DNA of 64,000 nt from Lytechinus variegatus (Eukaryota; Echinodermata; Echinoidea; Temnopleuroida; Toxopneustidae). Positions 1 to 11,743 of this stretch are shown here, piece after piece. The first letter of the stretch is position 1. The number at the start of each line of letters is the position of its first letter. A model generated the notes under the pieces. It worked only from the letters and a program-made list of their open reading frames with translations, was not told where the DNA came from and ran no database searches. The stretch is from positions 18,327,001 to 18,391,000 of the forward strand of contig NC_054758.1 of the NCBI RefSeq assembly GCF_018143015.1, written 5' to 3'. The position numbers and the translations under genes were made by a program.

Positions 1-670
1 ACTATTGATGTAAATTACAGAGAATTTAAGTTCAAAGTATTGAACGATATATTAAACTTGAACTATAAGTTGTACAAAATGAAAGTGATTACTTCACCTT
101 AATGTTCTTTCTGTAATGCAAAAAAATGAAACGATCGAATATTTATTTTGGAATTGTCCATACACAGTTACTTAATAATAGTTTAGTAATAATATATCTG
201 TAAAGCGCTTAGACACGTCGTTCCGATGGATTAAGCGCTATATAAAAGCGGATTATTATTATTATTATTATTTTGGTATCAGCTAGGAAAAGAACTCACT
301 ATGTTTGATTTTTCATTATTAACGGAAATAGTGTAATACTCGGTATGTTATAAAAAAAATGTCTTCTTTTCAATCATGTTCTAGTTATTGCAAAGAAATC
401 AATTTATCTTAGTAGGTGTAAATCATGTACACCAACAATTTCTGATTGAGTTGATTTGTTAACTAGATCGTAAAAAATGGAAAGATTTATAGCTATTCGA
501 AATAACAAAAGGAGTGACTACGAACGCAGGTGGCGAGACATGATACAGTGGTCACGGTGGTTATCCACTTATGTTATGTAACTATTATGTAATTTCTTTT
601 AATGTATAGTTTGTATTTGTTCAACTGTATTGAACCGAATGCACCTTGAAGTGACCAATAAAACAGCATT
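1..670 (+). mobile_element. LINE relic, 3' end of an L1/Tx1-like ORF2
   Basis: Broken frames read like the C-terminal tail of an L1-type ORF2. Around 40-170 a C-C-C cluster can be read (CSFCNAKK, then ETIEYLFWNCPYT), matching the usual CxxC...H...C motif with the His replaced by Tyr. At 480-585 the frame MERFIAIRNNKRSDYERRW resembles the extreme C-terminus of these proteins. A possible AATAAA polyadenylation signal is at 657. Several frameshifts and a SINE-like tail at 184-275 show it is dead. The 5' part lies outside the window. The family call is pattern recognition only. Confidence 0.6.
184..275 (+). repeat. SINE/LINE-type 3' tail ending in an ATT microsatellite
   Basis: A short module with two GCGCT-containing blocks ends in repeated ATT. 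Similar ends are seen on the tRNA-derived SINEs elsewhere in this window. It interrupts the LINE relic and is probably a 5'-truncated SINE insertion. Confidence 0.45.
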
Positions 671-1271
671 TAAAGGACAAGTCCACCCAACAAAAACATG
701 ATTTGAATAAAAAGAGAAAAATTCAACAAGCATAACACTGAAAATTTCATCAAAATCGGATGGAAAATAAGAAAGTTGTGGTATTTTAAAGTTTCGCTTC
801 ATTTCACAAAACAGTTATATGCACATCTCGGTCGGTATGCAAATGAGGAACCGATGACATCTCTTACTCACTATTTCTTTTGTATTTTATTAAATGAAAT
901 ATTTTTATTTTCTCGTCATTGTCATATGAAATGAAGTTTCATTCCTCACTGAACACGTGGAATTCCATTATTTTAACATTTTGTGCTTCAGGCAAGGAGG
1001 TCCTAATCGTCAAATTTGTAAAAATTGAAATATTGTATAATTCAAACAATAAAAAACAAAAGAAATAGTGAGTGAGTAACATCATCGACTCACTCATTTG
1101 GATGTTACTGGTTCGTTCATATAACTATTTTGTTGAAAATAAGCGAAACTTTGAAATGTCATAACTTTCTTATTTTACATTCGATTTTGTTGAAATATTC
1201 AGCATTGTGCTTGCCTGATTTTTCTCTATTGATACAAATCAACATTTTTCTGAGGTGGACTTGACCTTTGA
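671..1271. mobile_element. MITE family A, copy 1 (~600 bp)
   Basis: The left end TAAAGGACAAGTCCACC is matched in inverse at the right end (GGTGGACTTGACCTTTGA). Inside each end is a longer imperfect inverted segment containing a block like AAAATTTCATCAAAATCGGA, and an internal GTCATCATCGACTCACTCA-like block. There is no transposase ORF, so it is non-autonomous. Four more copies lie at 8792, 35954, 38178 and 58524. Confidence 0.8.
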
Positions 1272-1349
1272 ATAATAAAAAACACCGACGAACGACGTCC
1301 GTGACATTTTAAAATAATGTTTAACAATTAAAATATCGCTGTACTTGTT

Positions 1350-1522
1350 TAGGGGATAAATTCAGGAAATAATTGCCGAGAGAATTGTTTTGTTTCCAAT
1401 ACTAGTTAAGAGTAGGGTTTCACACGCCAATACCTGTTAAGGGGTGCATTTTCAGAATATGGAAAATACTTGTTTAGGGTGCTTTTCGAGGCCCCAAGGA
1501 AGTGCCCCCCCCCTGAAACCCC
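1350..1522 (-). mobile_element. Partial copy of the 37605-38155 element
   Basis: The stretch with TTAAGGGGTGCATTTTCAG and the following TGTTTAGGGTGCTTTTCGAG is the reverse complement of sequence at 37655-37800. It ends in a C-run and has no second terminal repeat, so only one end survives. Confidence 0.6.
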
Positions 1523-2829
1523 ATGGTCACGTTTTTTTTTTAAATAATATTTTATTTTCTTCCTCTTTCAAATCAATAAGTTTACAATCACAATTCATAT
1601 AAATAAAGATTCTTTGCATGTATACAATAAATAAGCAAAACAAATAAATATATATATATGTCAATGCGATTAGAAGATATTTTTAAAATGGTTGCAAATG
1701 AAATTAAACTGCCAAATTTCTCTTCTATGACAATGGGAAACCATAGGGGAAAAACCCATTTTAATCGACAAAAAAACATACTTTGTAAAAGATTACTTTT
1801 TTCCCTGAATAAAAAATTAACATATTAATTGTACAAGAATAAAAAAAAGGATAAAAGATTATTTTAAAGGTTAATTGGAGGAAGGTTATAATCCTAAAAC
1901 GTCCGTACACACTCACCCTACCCCCATACCCCCTCCCCTCATCCCTCTCCCTAGACACCCACACAAGCTCACTTCAACTCAACACCACCCACAGCTCCCC
2001 CTCCCCCTTTCCCCCGTCACAAAACTCACGCATCCATCTACACACGTACATCCACACACGATGCATCCTGCTCTGGTACAACTATCTGTATTTGAACAAA
2101 AAAAAAACACAGAAACAAAATGAAGCAACCAATATATCCATAGTATTAAGAAAGGTGTTATTGTTCCCATTTCCTTAAGTGCACCCCAGCTTCCCCTTTT
2201 CAAACGCTATTGACATTCCGTATCTCTATACTCTTTAACCAAATGTGTCACCTTTGTGCGGTTGGCAATATTCTTTGTTTTCTTGAACTAAACTTGATAT
2301 GCTTAATTAAATATATGATACAGTTTATTAAAGTTACTCTTGAAATATTTCCACATATCCCCATGAAAATTGTTTTACAACTGTCACTGCCAAGTTCATT
2401 CAGTTGAAATATTTTAATCATCTCTTCCCATAATCACTTCATAACTTCAGGACAATAAAAGAATAAATGTTGGCAAGACTTAAAGGTATTGTTTAACTTT
2501 GTGAGCAGTCGATTTAAAAAATTCTCAAACCAAGATGAAACATGTGTACAAGTGCATGTATAAGAACTAATAAACCCTGAAAACAACCATTATTGAGAAT
2601 GAAAAGCTAAAACTACAAGGCAAACCCTGATTTTGTAAATAGGCCAGTTATAGACGCCTAAATAGTACACATAAGGGTACGGGATGAAATTAAGCTGGTG
2701 TTCCGGTCACTTTATATTTCAATTTTGAAGCACTAAATAGTCATTTTCGAACGCAATTTTTTGTGGGCTTCATTTTTGTAACATATCACAGACACAGGTG
2801 ACAAGTGTGACCTTCTAGCTTAGATTTTA
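1523..2829. other. Non-coding stretch, AT-rich with a CA/CCC-rich core
   Basis: No credible gene is seen. 1900-2070 is rich in CACA and CCCC and gives open frames on both strands, but composition explains them. The lower part of the L1-like relic at 2830-3359 may continue into 2400-2829 in very decayed form. Confidence 0.5.
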
Positions 2830-3359
2830 TAAAAGTCAAACCACTGTTAACCAATCACTTTAACTTCTTCTTTACAAAATAAACACAAATTATCTGTCTC
2901 AAATCAAATTTAAAAAGTTTCCTTTTCGTATACACAGCCCTTGTAATTGTTTGTATGGAAATTCTCTGTGTTTATTGCATAAAATTGCACATTTCAGTCT
3001 CATGAATACTTCTTTCAGTTCCCCCATTCCCAAATCATATTCAGAATGCCCATCTGTAACATGATATACATAATCAATTTGAAAATTTTCAATGAAGTGG
3101 TCATATATTCGTCTAGATTTATATCACATAGTTTCTGAAAATGCCCACATATCATTAATTGAATTTCAAAGTTAACTGTATCCATTTCCATAAAATCACC
3201 TTGCATCCATCTTCTGTTATTAATGAAAATATATTTTGAGCAAGTTTTCAGATGAAAATTTCAGATTATACCATTTGTATGAAACTGGTCTTAATTGACC
3301 TCCAACTATTTTATCCGAGACCTTAACTATACCTTTTTGAAATAATTTAATATAAAAAA
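2830..3359 (-). mobile_element. LINE relic, C-terminal part of L1/Tx1-like ORF2 (continues 6773-8255)
   Basis: On the minus strand, broken frames read LFYIKLFQKGIVKVSDKI at 3304-3359, then MQGDFMEMDTVNFEIQ near 3170-3206, and a CxxC-like segment (TDNLCLFCKEE) near 2880-2910. These follow, in order, on the L1-type ORF2 pieces at 6773-8255. The two parts are one LINE split by the fold-back element at 3360-6772. Several in-frame stops are present. Confidence 0.55.
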
Positions 3360-3370
3360 GGTACCTTATT

Positions 3371-3715
3371 CGCATACATTCGCAATTCCGAAGCTTCGTA
3401 ATTCCGAAGGTTCGTCAATCCGAAAACGAAATAAGGTTCGTAATTCGGAAGGTTCGTAATTCCGATGGTTCGGTTATTCAGAAGGTTCGTATTTCCGAAG
3501 GTTCGTCAATCCGAAAACAAAATGAGGTTCGTAATTCCGAAGGTTCGTCAATCCGAAAACGAAATAAGCTTCGTTAATCCGAAAACGAAATAAGGTTCGT
3601 TAATCCGAAACGAAATAAGGTTCGTAATTCGAAGGTTCGTTAATCCGAAAACGAAATAAGGTTCGTTAATCCGAAAATTAAATAAGGTTCGTATTTCCGA
3701 AAATGGAAATTATTC
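3371..3715. repeat. Left inverted tandem array of the fold-back element
   Basis: There are about a dozen imperfect units alternating GGTTCGTAATTCCGAA and GGTTCGTTAATCCGAAAACG with AAATAA spacers. Unit length varies from 16 to about 38 bp, with gains and losses typical of slippage. Confidence 0.85.
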
Positions 3716-5355
3716 ATTTTGGTAACAAAAACGGTGTTGTCATTACAAGATTACACGATATTATGCAATGATAGTAATAACGATCGATGATACATGCGTG
3801 TGTTGTGGCCAAAAGCATGTATTTCATTATAAATATGCGTCCAGATCAAGCATAGGCTAATTTTGATTTTGAGCAATCTGAGCAATTGCTGCCTAAGCAA
3901 ATGGTTTAAAGATGCGGGGATCAAGTGTGTTGGTCGCGTGCGAGTAACCTCTAGATAATAGGATTTGTATTGGAGGGGATGTCATTTTTAATAACAGCTT
4001 CTGCTGGTAATAAAAATAAAAATAATACTAATAATGATCCTTGTGAGATGTTGAAAGCGCGAATCGCAAGCTCAAACTAGTAGACATTTCATGTAACAAG
4101 ACGTGAACTTAAACATTCTGAGCATTTTTTGTAATCGTGAGAAAAATGTGTATCTTTCTAAAGAATTAACTCGAGGGCGAGCTGTAATTTGTTTATATAC
4201 TGAAAGTAATCTTTTAAGGACTGCATTTAGTGACTCACGAACTAAATGATGAGAGCGCGAACCGCAAGCTTAAAATTTGTGATATTCCACCTGAAAACTG
4301 GACATTTTATACTTTTTTGTAACCAGGAATAGAATGAGTTCCTCAATAAACAATACTTGATGCGAGCGAGAAACGTGAGCCAAAATTTTCCGATTTTCCA
4401 ACCTGAAAACTGGACATTCTAAGCATTCTTGTAAAAAAAAAAATGATAGCTGGGAGAACAGTTTTCAGAACTGAAGTGGCTTCCCTGGGTAAATAATATC
4501 TATATCATTATTATCATTCTAGGCCTACATGAAATTTCCAAAAGTTTGAGCACGTGATTCGCTCGCAACATCTCACAAGGATGCCCTTTTAACAGTAATT
4601 GACCAAAAAGGCGAATTTTACATCTTCAGATTTGATTTCTTTCCCCCCAAACCGCTTGCTCGCTACGCTCGCAGAAATGAAACGTAAATATATAATTTAT
4701 AAATCAGTGATCACTTAAATTTTTTTGCTCAATTCAATTACTACAAAACACACAACCTCTTTACACAGATGATAATCTCATGGTGAAAATATACGTTTGC
4801 ACCAAATTGCCCCTATTGGCCCCTTTTTTGGCTTTGCCCCCCCCCCCCCAGGAAAATACGTTCCGCCGCCACCGGTTGAAACACGCATCGACTTCATGGC
4901 TAACTGCAAAAAGTTCTTAAAATGTCCCCTTTAGATCAGGTCAGAGCTTATATATTTAAAATTTCTGTTTGCGCTTCTTGCACGCAGTTCTTATATAAAT
5001 TTAGTTACATAGGCATCTCGTTTTGAAGATCACAGACATATTGCCCATCATATTAAAAAAGATATATATATGTAGCTCGCGCTCGCATTATTTAAAAAGG
5101 GTTTATCATGTTATTACATATTCACTTTATTTTATAAGTATAAAGCTAATTATTGACTGTTAGGACTACCCTTTCAAAGAAACAAACAAAAATCAACTTT
5201 AAGCTGCCGATCGAGGAAATTATGGCTGAAAAAAATTTGCCCCCCCCCCCCTATTTGACGAAAGTTGGATCCGCCGGGAGGGAGGCAGGGGGCACTCGCT
5301 CCCCAAAATGAAATAAAAAACAGGGAAATCAATATTTTCCAAAATGGGAAAGTTC

Positions 5356-5523
5356 ACTCTAAAAATGAAGTGCTAAATCAGCTCTTAAAGAGCGTGTATA
5401 ATGTCTGCACTTCGGAGTGCTGATTTTTCTCGTTTAAATTTGAACTAGACAAATCAGCACTCCGAAGTGCAGTCACTATACACGCTCTTTAAGACCTGAA
5501 TTAGCACTTCATTTTTTAGAGTG
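5356..5523. mobile_element. Hairpin MITE nested in the fold-back element
   Basis: The ends CACTCTAAAAATGAAGTGCT and AGCACTTCATTTTTTAGAGTG are inverse. The inner arms (AGAGCGTGTATA, GCACTTCGGAGTGCTGATTT) also pair across a short centre near 5440, giving a hairpin of about 165 bp with nearly 65-bp arms. No ORF. Confidence 0.8.
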
Positions 5524-6254
5524 TTCCTTTTCAAAAATAAATATGCCGTTATTTCGTGTTTTTCGAAATAAAATACTCTTTTTAAAGTATACAAGTTAAG
5601 TTAAGTTTTCAGGCTGGAATATTGCAAATTTTCAGCTTGCGCTTCGCACTCTCATACGATTGGTGAAATATGCATCCTAAAGAGGTCACTAAATGCTTTC
5701 TTTAACAGGTTCCTTTTCTGGTCAGTATGTTTAAGCTCGCGTTTTGCGCTCGTGTTAATTTTTTAGTTAGATGCACATCTGTTTAATGACAGCAGAAATC
5801 TGCTCGGATTTTTAAAAGCTTATTTTCATTTTTTATTGAAATACCCTAAAGTTGTAGCTTGTGATTCACGCTCGCAACACCTCACAATAATGCCATTTTA
5901 AGAATAATTGACCCCAAAAAACGTTTTACAACTTCACATTTGAATTTGTTTTACCAAGCCGCTAGCTCATTATACTCCCGAAAAATAAAGCCTAAATATA
6001 CGTTTTGCCATCATAAGAAATCACTTCAAAAAAGGTTTTTCTCTACTTAATGACTATCAAACACACAATGACTTCAAGCAGATGATAATCTTAAGGTGAA
6101 AATATCACCATAGTGTCCATTTTGACGTATGAGTTTCATTTTTTGGCTTTACACCCCAAACGAAAATTCGTTCGGCCGCCCTTGCCTTCCCATCCTCATA
6201 ACAATTGAACGGCAAAAGTGTACCCCGCCCTCCCCTTGCCTCTGCTTTCCCTGT

Positions 6255-6772
6255 TTTCATTTTTCGGATTAACGAACCTTATTTTGTTTTCGGATTAACG
6301 AACCTTATTTCGTTTACGGATTAACGAACCTTTGGAAAAACGAACCTTATTTCGTTTTCGGATTAACGAACCTTCGGAAAAACGAACCTTATTTCGTTTT
6401 TGGATTAACGGACCTTCGGAACAACGAACCTTATTTCGTTTTCGGATTAACCAACCTTCGGAACAACGAACCTTATTTCGTTTTCGGATTATCGAACCTT
6501 CGGAAAAACGAACCTTATTTCGTTTTTGGATTAACGGACCTTCGGAACAACGAACCTTATTTCGTTTTCGGATTAACCAACCTTCGGAACAACGAACCTT
6601 ATTTCGTTTTCGGATTATCGAACCTTCGGAATAACGAACCGTCGGAATAACGCCACAAATGTTCGGATTAACGAACCCTTTTTCGTTTCGAACATCGAGG
6701 TATAGGCAATTTACGTGTTTCGGAATTACGAACCTTCGGAATAAAGAACCTTCGGAATTACGAAGTGTGACC
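6255..6772. repeat. Right inverted tandem array of the fold-back element
   Basis: Tandem units of the form CCTTATTTCGTTTTCGGATT / AACGAACCTTCGGAA run for about 500 bp. The last 130 bp (CGCCACAAATGTTCGG through the tip) is nearly identical to 37138-37288. The long open frames here on both strands (about 100 and 159 codons) come from a unit length divisible by three and are not genes. Confidence 0.85.
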
Positions 6773-8255
6773 ATATTATTAAGGCATATACGCTTGTTAT
6801 TAAAAATAATGGTATTACTTTTCCCTCCAAAATGTCTACATTATCCAATTCGTGCCATGCCTTCAGCATATCTATGTAAAATAATGGTATACCTTTCAAA
6901 TTCATTTTAGTCATATCCTAATCACACAGAAATGTGACTCGACCATCTAAAGAGCTAAAAAAATATTCGAAGGTTGCTTTCCAACCCGAACGTTTCCCTC
7001 CGTGTAGCAAACGTTTAATCCACATTATTCGTTGGGTCTTAACAAATACCTCAAAATTTGGAGCTCTTAGTCCTCTAACAGAATAGTCTTGATATAGAAC
7101 CTTGCGTTTTATTCTATCTCTTCCTCCCGAAATAAAATTAAAACATTTTTTTTTCAATTTCCTGAAAAACTTCTTTTGGGACTGTAATCAAGGAGGAAAC
7201 GTAGTTTAATTTTGAAAATGCATAAATTTTCAAAAGTTTTATTTTACTACACATCGTAAGATCTCTTTGCTTCCACCAACCAATAAGTCTTTTAATTTTA
7301 CCTAAGATTTCCTTATAGTTCAAGTCATCTTTAACTTTACAATCCCGTGCGAAATATACCCCAAAGATTTAAATATGTTGTAACCAATGTCCAAGAAGTG
7401 GTAAACCAGGTCTATCTGTTTCTTCTCCCAACCATAAAAAGTGTGTTTTATCCATTTTAATCTTCAATCCACTTAAATTTTCAAAATCTGAGAATATTTT
7501 CTTTACTCTGTGAATCGTATCATATCTTGATGTCTTCTGCATACAGAACTTGTTTTATTTCCCGTTTCCAAAATCCTGTCCCTTTAATATTAACATCTCT
7601 CCTAATATAATGAGCTAATAAGTCAAATACTATGATAAATAAATATGGAGAGAGTGGATCCCCCTGCCTAATTAACTTCAAAATATCCCGTAGAATGCCC
7701 CCCCCCGTTCAACACGCAACTAACATTATTATAAAGAGTTTTGACCCAAGAACACAAATTTTTCCCAAACCCGATACGTTCTAAAGTTTTGAATAAAAGT
7801 TTATGAGAGATACAATCGAATGCCTTTTCAAAAGCCACTGTAATTAAAAACACTAAGGGATGATACAAAGACTGAAAAAACATATCATCAATTAACCGAA
7901 CTGCTTCCCCAATATTACGATCTTTGACATAACCCACTTGATCACAATGAATCCTCAAGCGATATTCTAAATCTTTAATTTTTTTTTGTAATTTTCCCAT
8001 GTAATTTTTTTTGAGTTTTGCTCTTTCACGTGAATATGCCATTATATATTCTCTTAATATCATTTTAATCAATTCCCAAAATTTAATCTTGCTTGTTATT
8101 TGGTCCCGCCATATTCTTTCTATTTCAGAAATCTTCATCTTTACCCCGTCTACAAAATCTTTATCAGAGCATAAACTACTGTTAAACTTCCAGTACGATC
8201 TCCCATATGCAAAACTTTCGACTAAATGTATGAAATCCGACCTGAACTCTAGCAT
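6773..8255 (-). mobile_element. LINE relic, reverse transcriptase region of L1/Tx1-like ORF2
   Basis: The minus strand encodes broken pieces of an L1-type reverse transcriptase. 8255-7668 carries QVGYVKDRNIGEAVRLIDD and VAFEKAFDCISHKLLFKTLE (palm motif A region). After a frameshift come RQGDPLSPYLFIIVFDLLA (motif B) and QVLYAEDIKIY near 7530, where the catalytic YADD is YAED. The thumb/C-terminal part, KIKRLIGWWKQRDLT and GGRDRIKRKVLYQDYSVRGL, lies in 7323-6918. GIPLFYIDMLKAWHELDNVD follows at about 6895. The element is dead; its 3' part resumes at 3359. Confidence 0.8.
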
Positions 8256-8791
8256 GGTCAGTAGAGGGGTTTTAATAGAGGGTATGCCCTCAGTGGAACG
8301 CCCCTCTCCCGCGGATTACATTACAAATAGGCCTACCACTAAAATATCATGAATAAAACCCAGAAAACCTTATACATGTTATATGAATAACTAACCTTTC
8401 GTTTTGCTCAGTCATGGTTAATTGCTGCCAGCGAAGTTTACTCGTTAGTTCTGCTTAATGACGACGACGACGATGTTTAGTGCACAACTGGACGAGGTGT
8501 GGCACGATCTTTCGCTGAAACGTAACATATACAGATGCGACGCGCCAAATGGGGAGAAGAAAGGGCCACTGAACTTATCTCGGAAATTTAAGTGCTTTAA
8601 TGCTTCAATGCAATGCTTCAAAGCATAGTTATGCAATACTTCATGAAGTATAGCATGCATATGCCCTGAAGCTGAACATGCATTACTTCAATACAATGGA
8701 AGTAGAATCTTCCAAGAACGACAGCCCCCTTCTCTTCAGCAAGCTGCAGCACAGATCCTCCAGCATTATCAGGACAGAAACAGACTCTCGT
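8256..8791. other. No gene seen; GCTTCAATG-type repeats
   Basis: 8590-8700 contains palindromic ATGCATGCATAT/GCTTCAATG repeats that recur at 10365-10430, 10860-10940 and 11440-11500. No supported coding sequence. Confidence 0.4.
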
Positions 8792-9394
8792 ATTAGGACA
8801 AGTCCACCCCAACAAAAAATAATTATTTCAGTAAAAATAGAAAAATCCAACAAGCATAACACCGACAATTTCATCAAAATCGGATGCAAAATAAGAAACT
8901 TATGACATTTTAAAGTTTCGCTTAATTTCACAAAACAGTTATATACACATCCTGGTCGGTATGCAAATGAGGAGACTAATGACGTCATCTACTCACTAGT
9001 TATTTTGTATTTTATTACATGAAATATTCTAATTTTCTCCTCTTTGTCTAGTGAAACAGTGATTAATTCCTTCTTATATGTTTGTAATTAGCATTGTTTA
9101 ATACTATATGGTTCAGTTGAGTTGGTCCCTTTGTTGGTCCTGTAAAAATGAAATATTTTATAATTCGAACAATAAAAAAACTAATGAAATAGTGAGTAAT
9201 GGACATCATCGACTCACTCATTTGCATGTCATTGAGTTGTGCATATCACCGTTTTGTGAAAAATAAGTGAAATTTTGAAATGCCATAACTTTCTTATTTT
9301 ACATCCGATTTTGATGAAATTTTCAGTGTTATGCTAGCTTGATTTTTCTCTATTTGTTCAAATCAACATTTGATTGGGTGGACTCGACCTTTAA
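8792..9394. mobile_element. MITE family A, copy 2
   Basis: It starts ATTAGGACAAGTCCACCCC and ends GGGTGGACTCGACCTTTAA. The internal order is the same as copy 1 at 671-1271, at close to full length (about 600 bp). Confidence 0.8.
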
Positions 9395-9561
9395 AGAAGC
9401 ACACAGGCCACCAACACCTTGCAGGTTGGGAGCAATATTTCCGTGCTCTTTCGGTCCAACCCTCCTCCCATCCAGGTGGGCGAGGAAGTAACTCAGGCAG
9501 AAAGTTCACTCGAAAGAACTCAACTGCATGTCACATCTTCGCAGCGGAACAATAAGGCTGT

Positions 9562-9975
9562 TTGTGGGCAAACGCTTACAAATCTAAGTTGAAGTCCCTC
9601 TTTTTATTACAAAAGAAGGCAGTTAGAATACGTTCTTTGAAATCATATTATGCCCATAGTAGACCACTGCTCAAATCACTCCAAAATCTTGATATTCCTC
9701 AGTTGAATAGATATTGCATCTATATTTCATTGTTCATATATAAAATTGTTTTTTGCCTTGTTTACTCAATCGTATGCTTTCATTAAATAACTCAGTATAT
9801 AACTATAATACAACAAATAAAAATAAAGATCTTTTATGGGCAGTCGAAAAATCCTATTTGCTACTCTCAATTAGTCGCAAAGCACCAACAGTTTGGAAAG
9901 ACCTGCCAAGTAATATAACATCTATAATGAATTACAATTCATTTAAAAAAAGTATCAAGGGGCATTTTAATTAAT
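9562..9975 (+). mobile_element. LINE relic, C-terminal tail of a jockey/CR1-group reverse transcriptase
   Basis: Two overlapping frames read as one protein tail with a frameshift near 9760. They include KLKSLFLLQKKAVRIRSLKS, YYAHSRPLLKSLQNLDIPQL, then RKAPTVWKDLPSNITSI and SFKKSIKGHFN before a stop. This is the typical post-RT tail of non-LTR elements (a LQKKAVRxI motif, then a W-x-x-L/I-P motif). The RT core is missing. Part of it is repeated at 10944-11060. Confidence 0.7.
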
Positions 9976-11743
9976 CAATCTTCAAGTTGTGTAGATTTAT
10001 TTTCCACCTTTTACTTTTTTGTGTAGGGTTTGTTTGGTTTTGTTTTTGTTTGTTATCTGGTATCTTACTATGTCAATTATAATTTCGTCTAATTCAGTCA
10101 TTCTCAATTATTTTTGTTGAAGCTCCACATTTCTTGTTGAGAATCTGTATTGAGCCACTAGTACTAAGCGAAATACTGCTGAGGGGCCCCTGGTGGGCTC
10201 GAGGGGGCGGAGCCCCTCGAAGGGTTGGAATATGAGGCTTTTAAATGGCCAAGAGGTCAGAAGTGACTGTTAGGACTACCCTTTCAAAGGAAAAAAAATC
10301 AACTTTGAGAGGCCGATCGGGGTGCGCCCGCCCGCTCATACAATAGTCAAACGCAGAGCCATGCTATGCTTCAATGATGAAGAATGCATGCATATGCTTC
10401 AATGATTGGAAGCATAGCATGCAGTGCCTCGATGATCATGACTTATTTACTATTCCGAGAGATGAGATTATATGTTTTCATTTGATATATAAGTTATTAA
10501 ATTTTGTGAAAGTTATTACATATTTGTGGCAATCCTAGTGTGTCGGCTATATCCTAAATTCCATTTTTCCCATTGAGCGGTTTGACTGTTTTTGCACATA
10601 AATATTCATATGCATATTACAACAAAGTGTATTAATGGAGAACGAAACGAGGCTCATTATTGTGCTTAAATTGATAGTACTAAGCGAAATATTGCTGAGG
10701 GGCCCCTCGTGGGCTCGAGGGGGCGGAGCCCCTCGAAGGGTTGGAATATGAGGCTTTTTAAATGGCCAAGAGGTCAGAAGTGACTGTTAGGACTACCCTT
10801 TCAAAGGAAAAAAAAATCAACTTTGAGAGGCCGATCTGGAATACAATGGTCAAACGCAGAGCTATGCTATGCTTCAATGATGGAGAATGCATGCATATGC
10901 TTCAATGATTGGAACTTTGGAAGCACAGCATGCAGTGCCTCGATTTGCTATTTTCAATTAGTCGCAAAGCACCAACAGTTCGGAAAGAGCCGCCAAGTAA
11001 TATAACATCTATAATGAATTACAATGCATTTAAAAAGGTATCAAGGAGCCTTTAGATAATCTTCAAGTTGTGTAGATTTTTTCTAACTTTTACTTTCTTG
11101 TGTAGGGTTTGTTTGGTTTTGTTTTTGTTTGTTATCTGGTATCTTACTATGTCAATTATATTTCGTCTAATTCAGTCATTCTCAATTATTTTTGTTGAAT
11201 CTCCACATTTCTTGTTGAGAATCTGTACTGAGCCACTACTATAACGAGCGAAATACTGCTGAGGGGCCCCTGGTGGGCTCGAGGGGGCGGAGCCCCTCGA
11301 AGGGTTGGAATATGAGGCTTTTAAATGGCCAAGAGGTCAGAAGTGACTGTTAGGACTACCCTTTCAAAGGAAAAAAATCAACTTTGAGAGGCCGATCGGG
11401 GTGCGCCCGTGCCATACAATAGTCAAACGCAGAGCCATGCTATGCTTCAATGATGAAGAATGCATGCATATGCTTCAATGATTGGAAGCATAGCATGCAG
11501 TGCCTCGATGATCATGACTTATTTACTATTCCGAGAGATGAGATTATATGTTTTCATTTGATATATAAGTTATTAAATTTTGTGAAAGTTATTACATATT
11601 TGTGGCAATCCTAGTGTATCGGCTATATCCTAAATTCCCTTTTTCCCATTGAGCGGATTGACTGTTATAATTTTTGCACAGCATATTACAACAAAGTGTA
11701 TTAATGGAGAACGAAACGAGGCTCATTACTGTGCTTAAATTGA
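9870..11743 (+). repeat. Large direct duplications (~1.08 kb and ~0.5 kb)
   Basis: 9870-10660 recurs at about 10950-11740 (offset about 1080 bp), and the 150-bp block beginning GCGAAATACTGCTGAGGGGC occurs three times (about 10168, 10685, 11247). Each block contains a GC-rich hairpin (TCGAGGGGGCGGAGCCCCTCGA) and the shared string GTTAGGACTACCCTTTCAAA, also present at 5159 inside the fold-back element. This looks like tandem segmental duplication of a mobile-element tail. Confidence 0.8.

Larger units (their letters stand above)
3360..6772. mobile_element. Fold-back (TU-like) transposon, 3.4 kb
   Basis: Both ends are arrays of short tandem units built on TTCGTAATTCCGAAGG / GTTCGTTAATCCGAAAACG, in inverted orientation: left array 3371-3715, right array 6255-6770. 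The outer tips are GGTACC...CATTCGCAATTCCGAAG and its inverse TTCGGAATTACGAAGTGTGACC. The 2.5-kb middle has no ORF and holds a hairpin element at 5356-5523 plus GC-skewed patches. Fold-back elements with tandem-repeat inverted ends (TU) are known from sea urchins; membership is inferred. A 565-bp relative with the same right end is at 36724-37288. Confidence 0.75.

Noticed and set aside
6295-6774. 159-codon minus-strand and 100-codon plus-strand frames
   Set aside because: Both are translations of the TTCGG/CGAA tandem array; the unit preserves frame on both strands. No real protein features.
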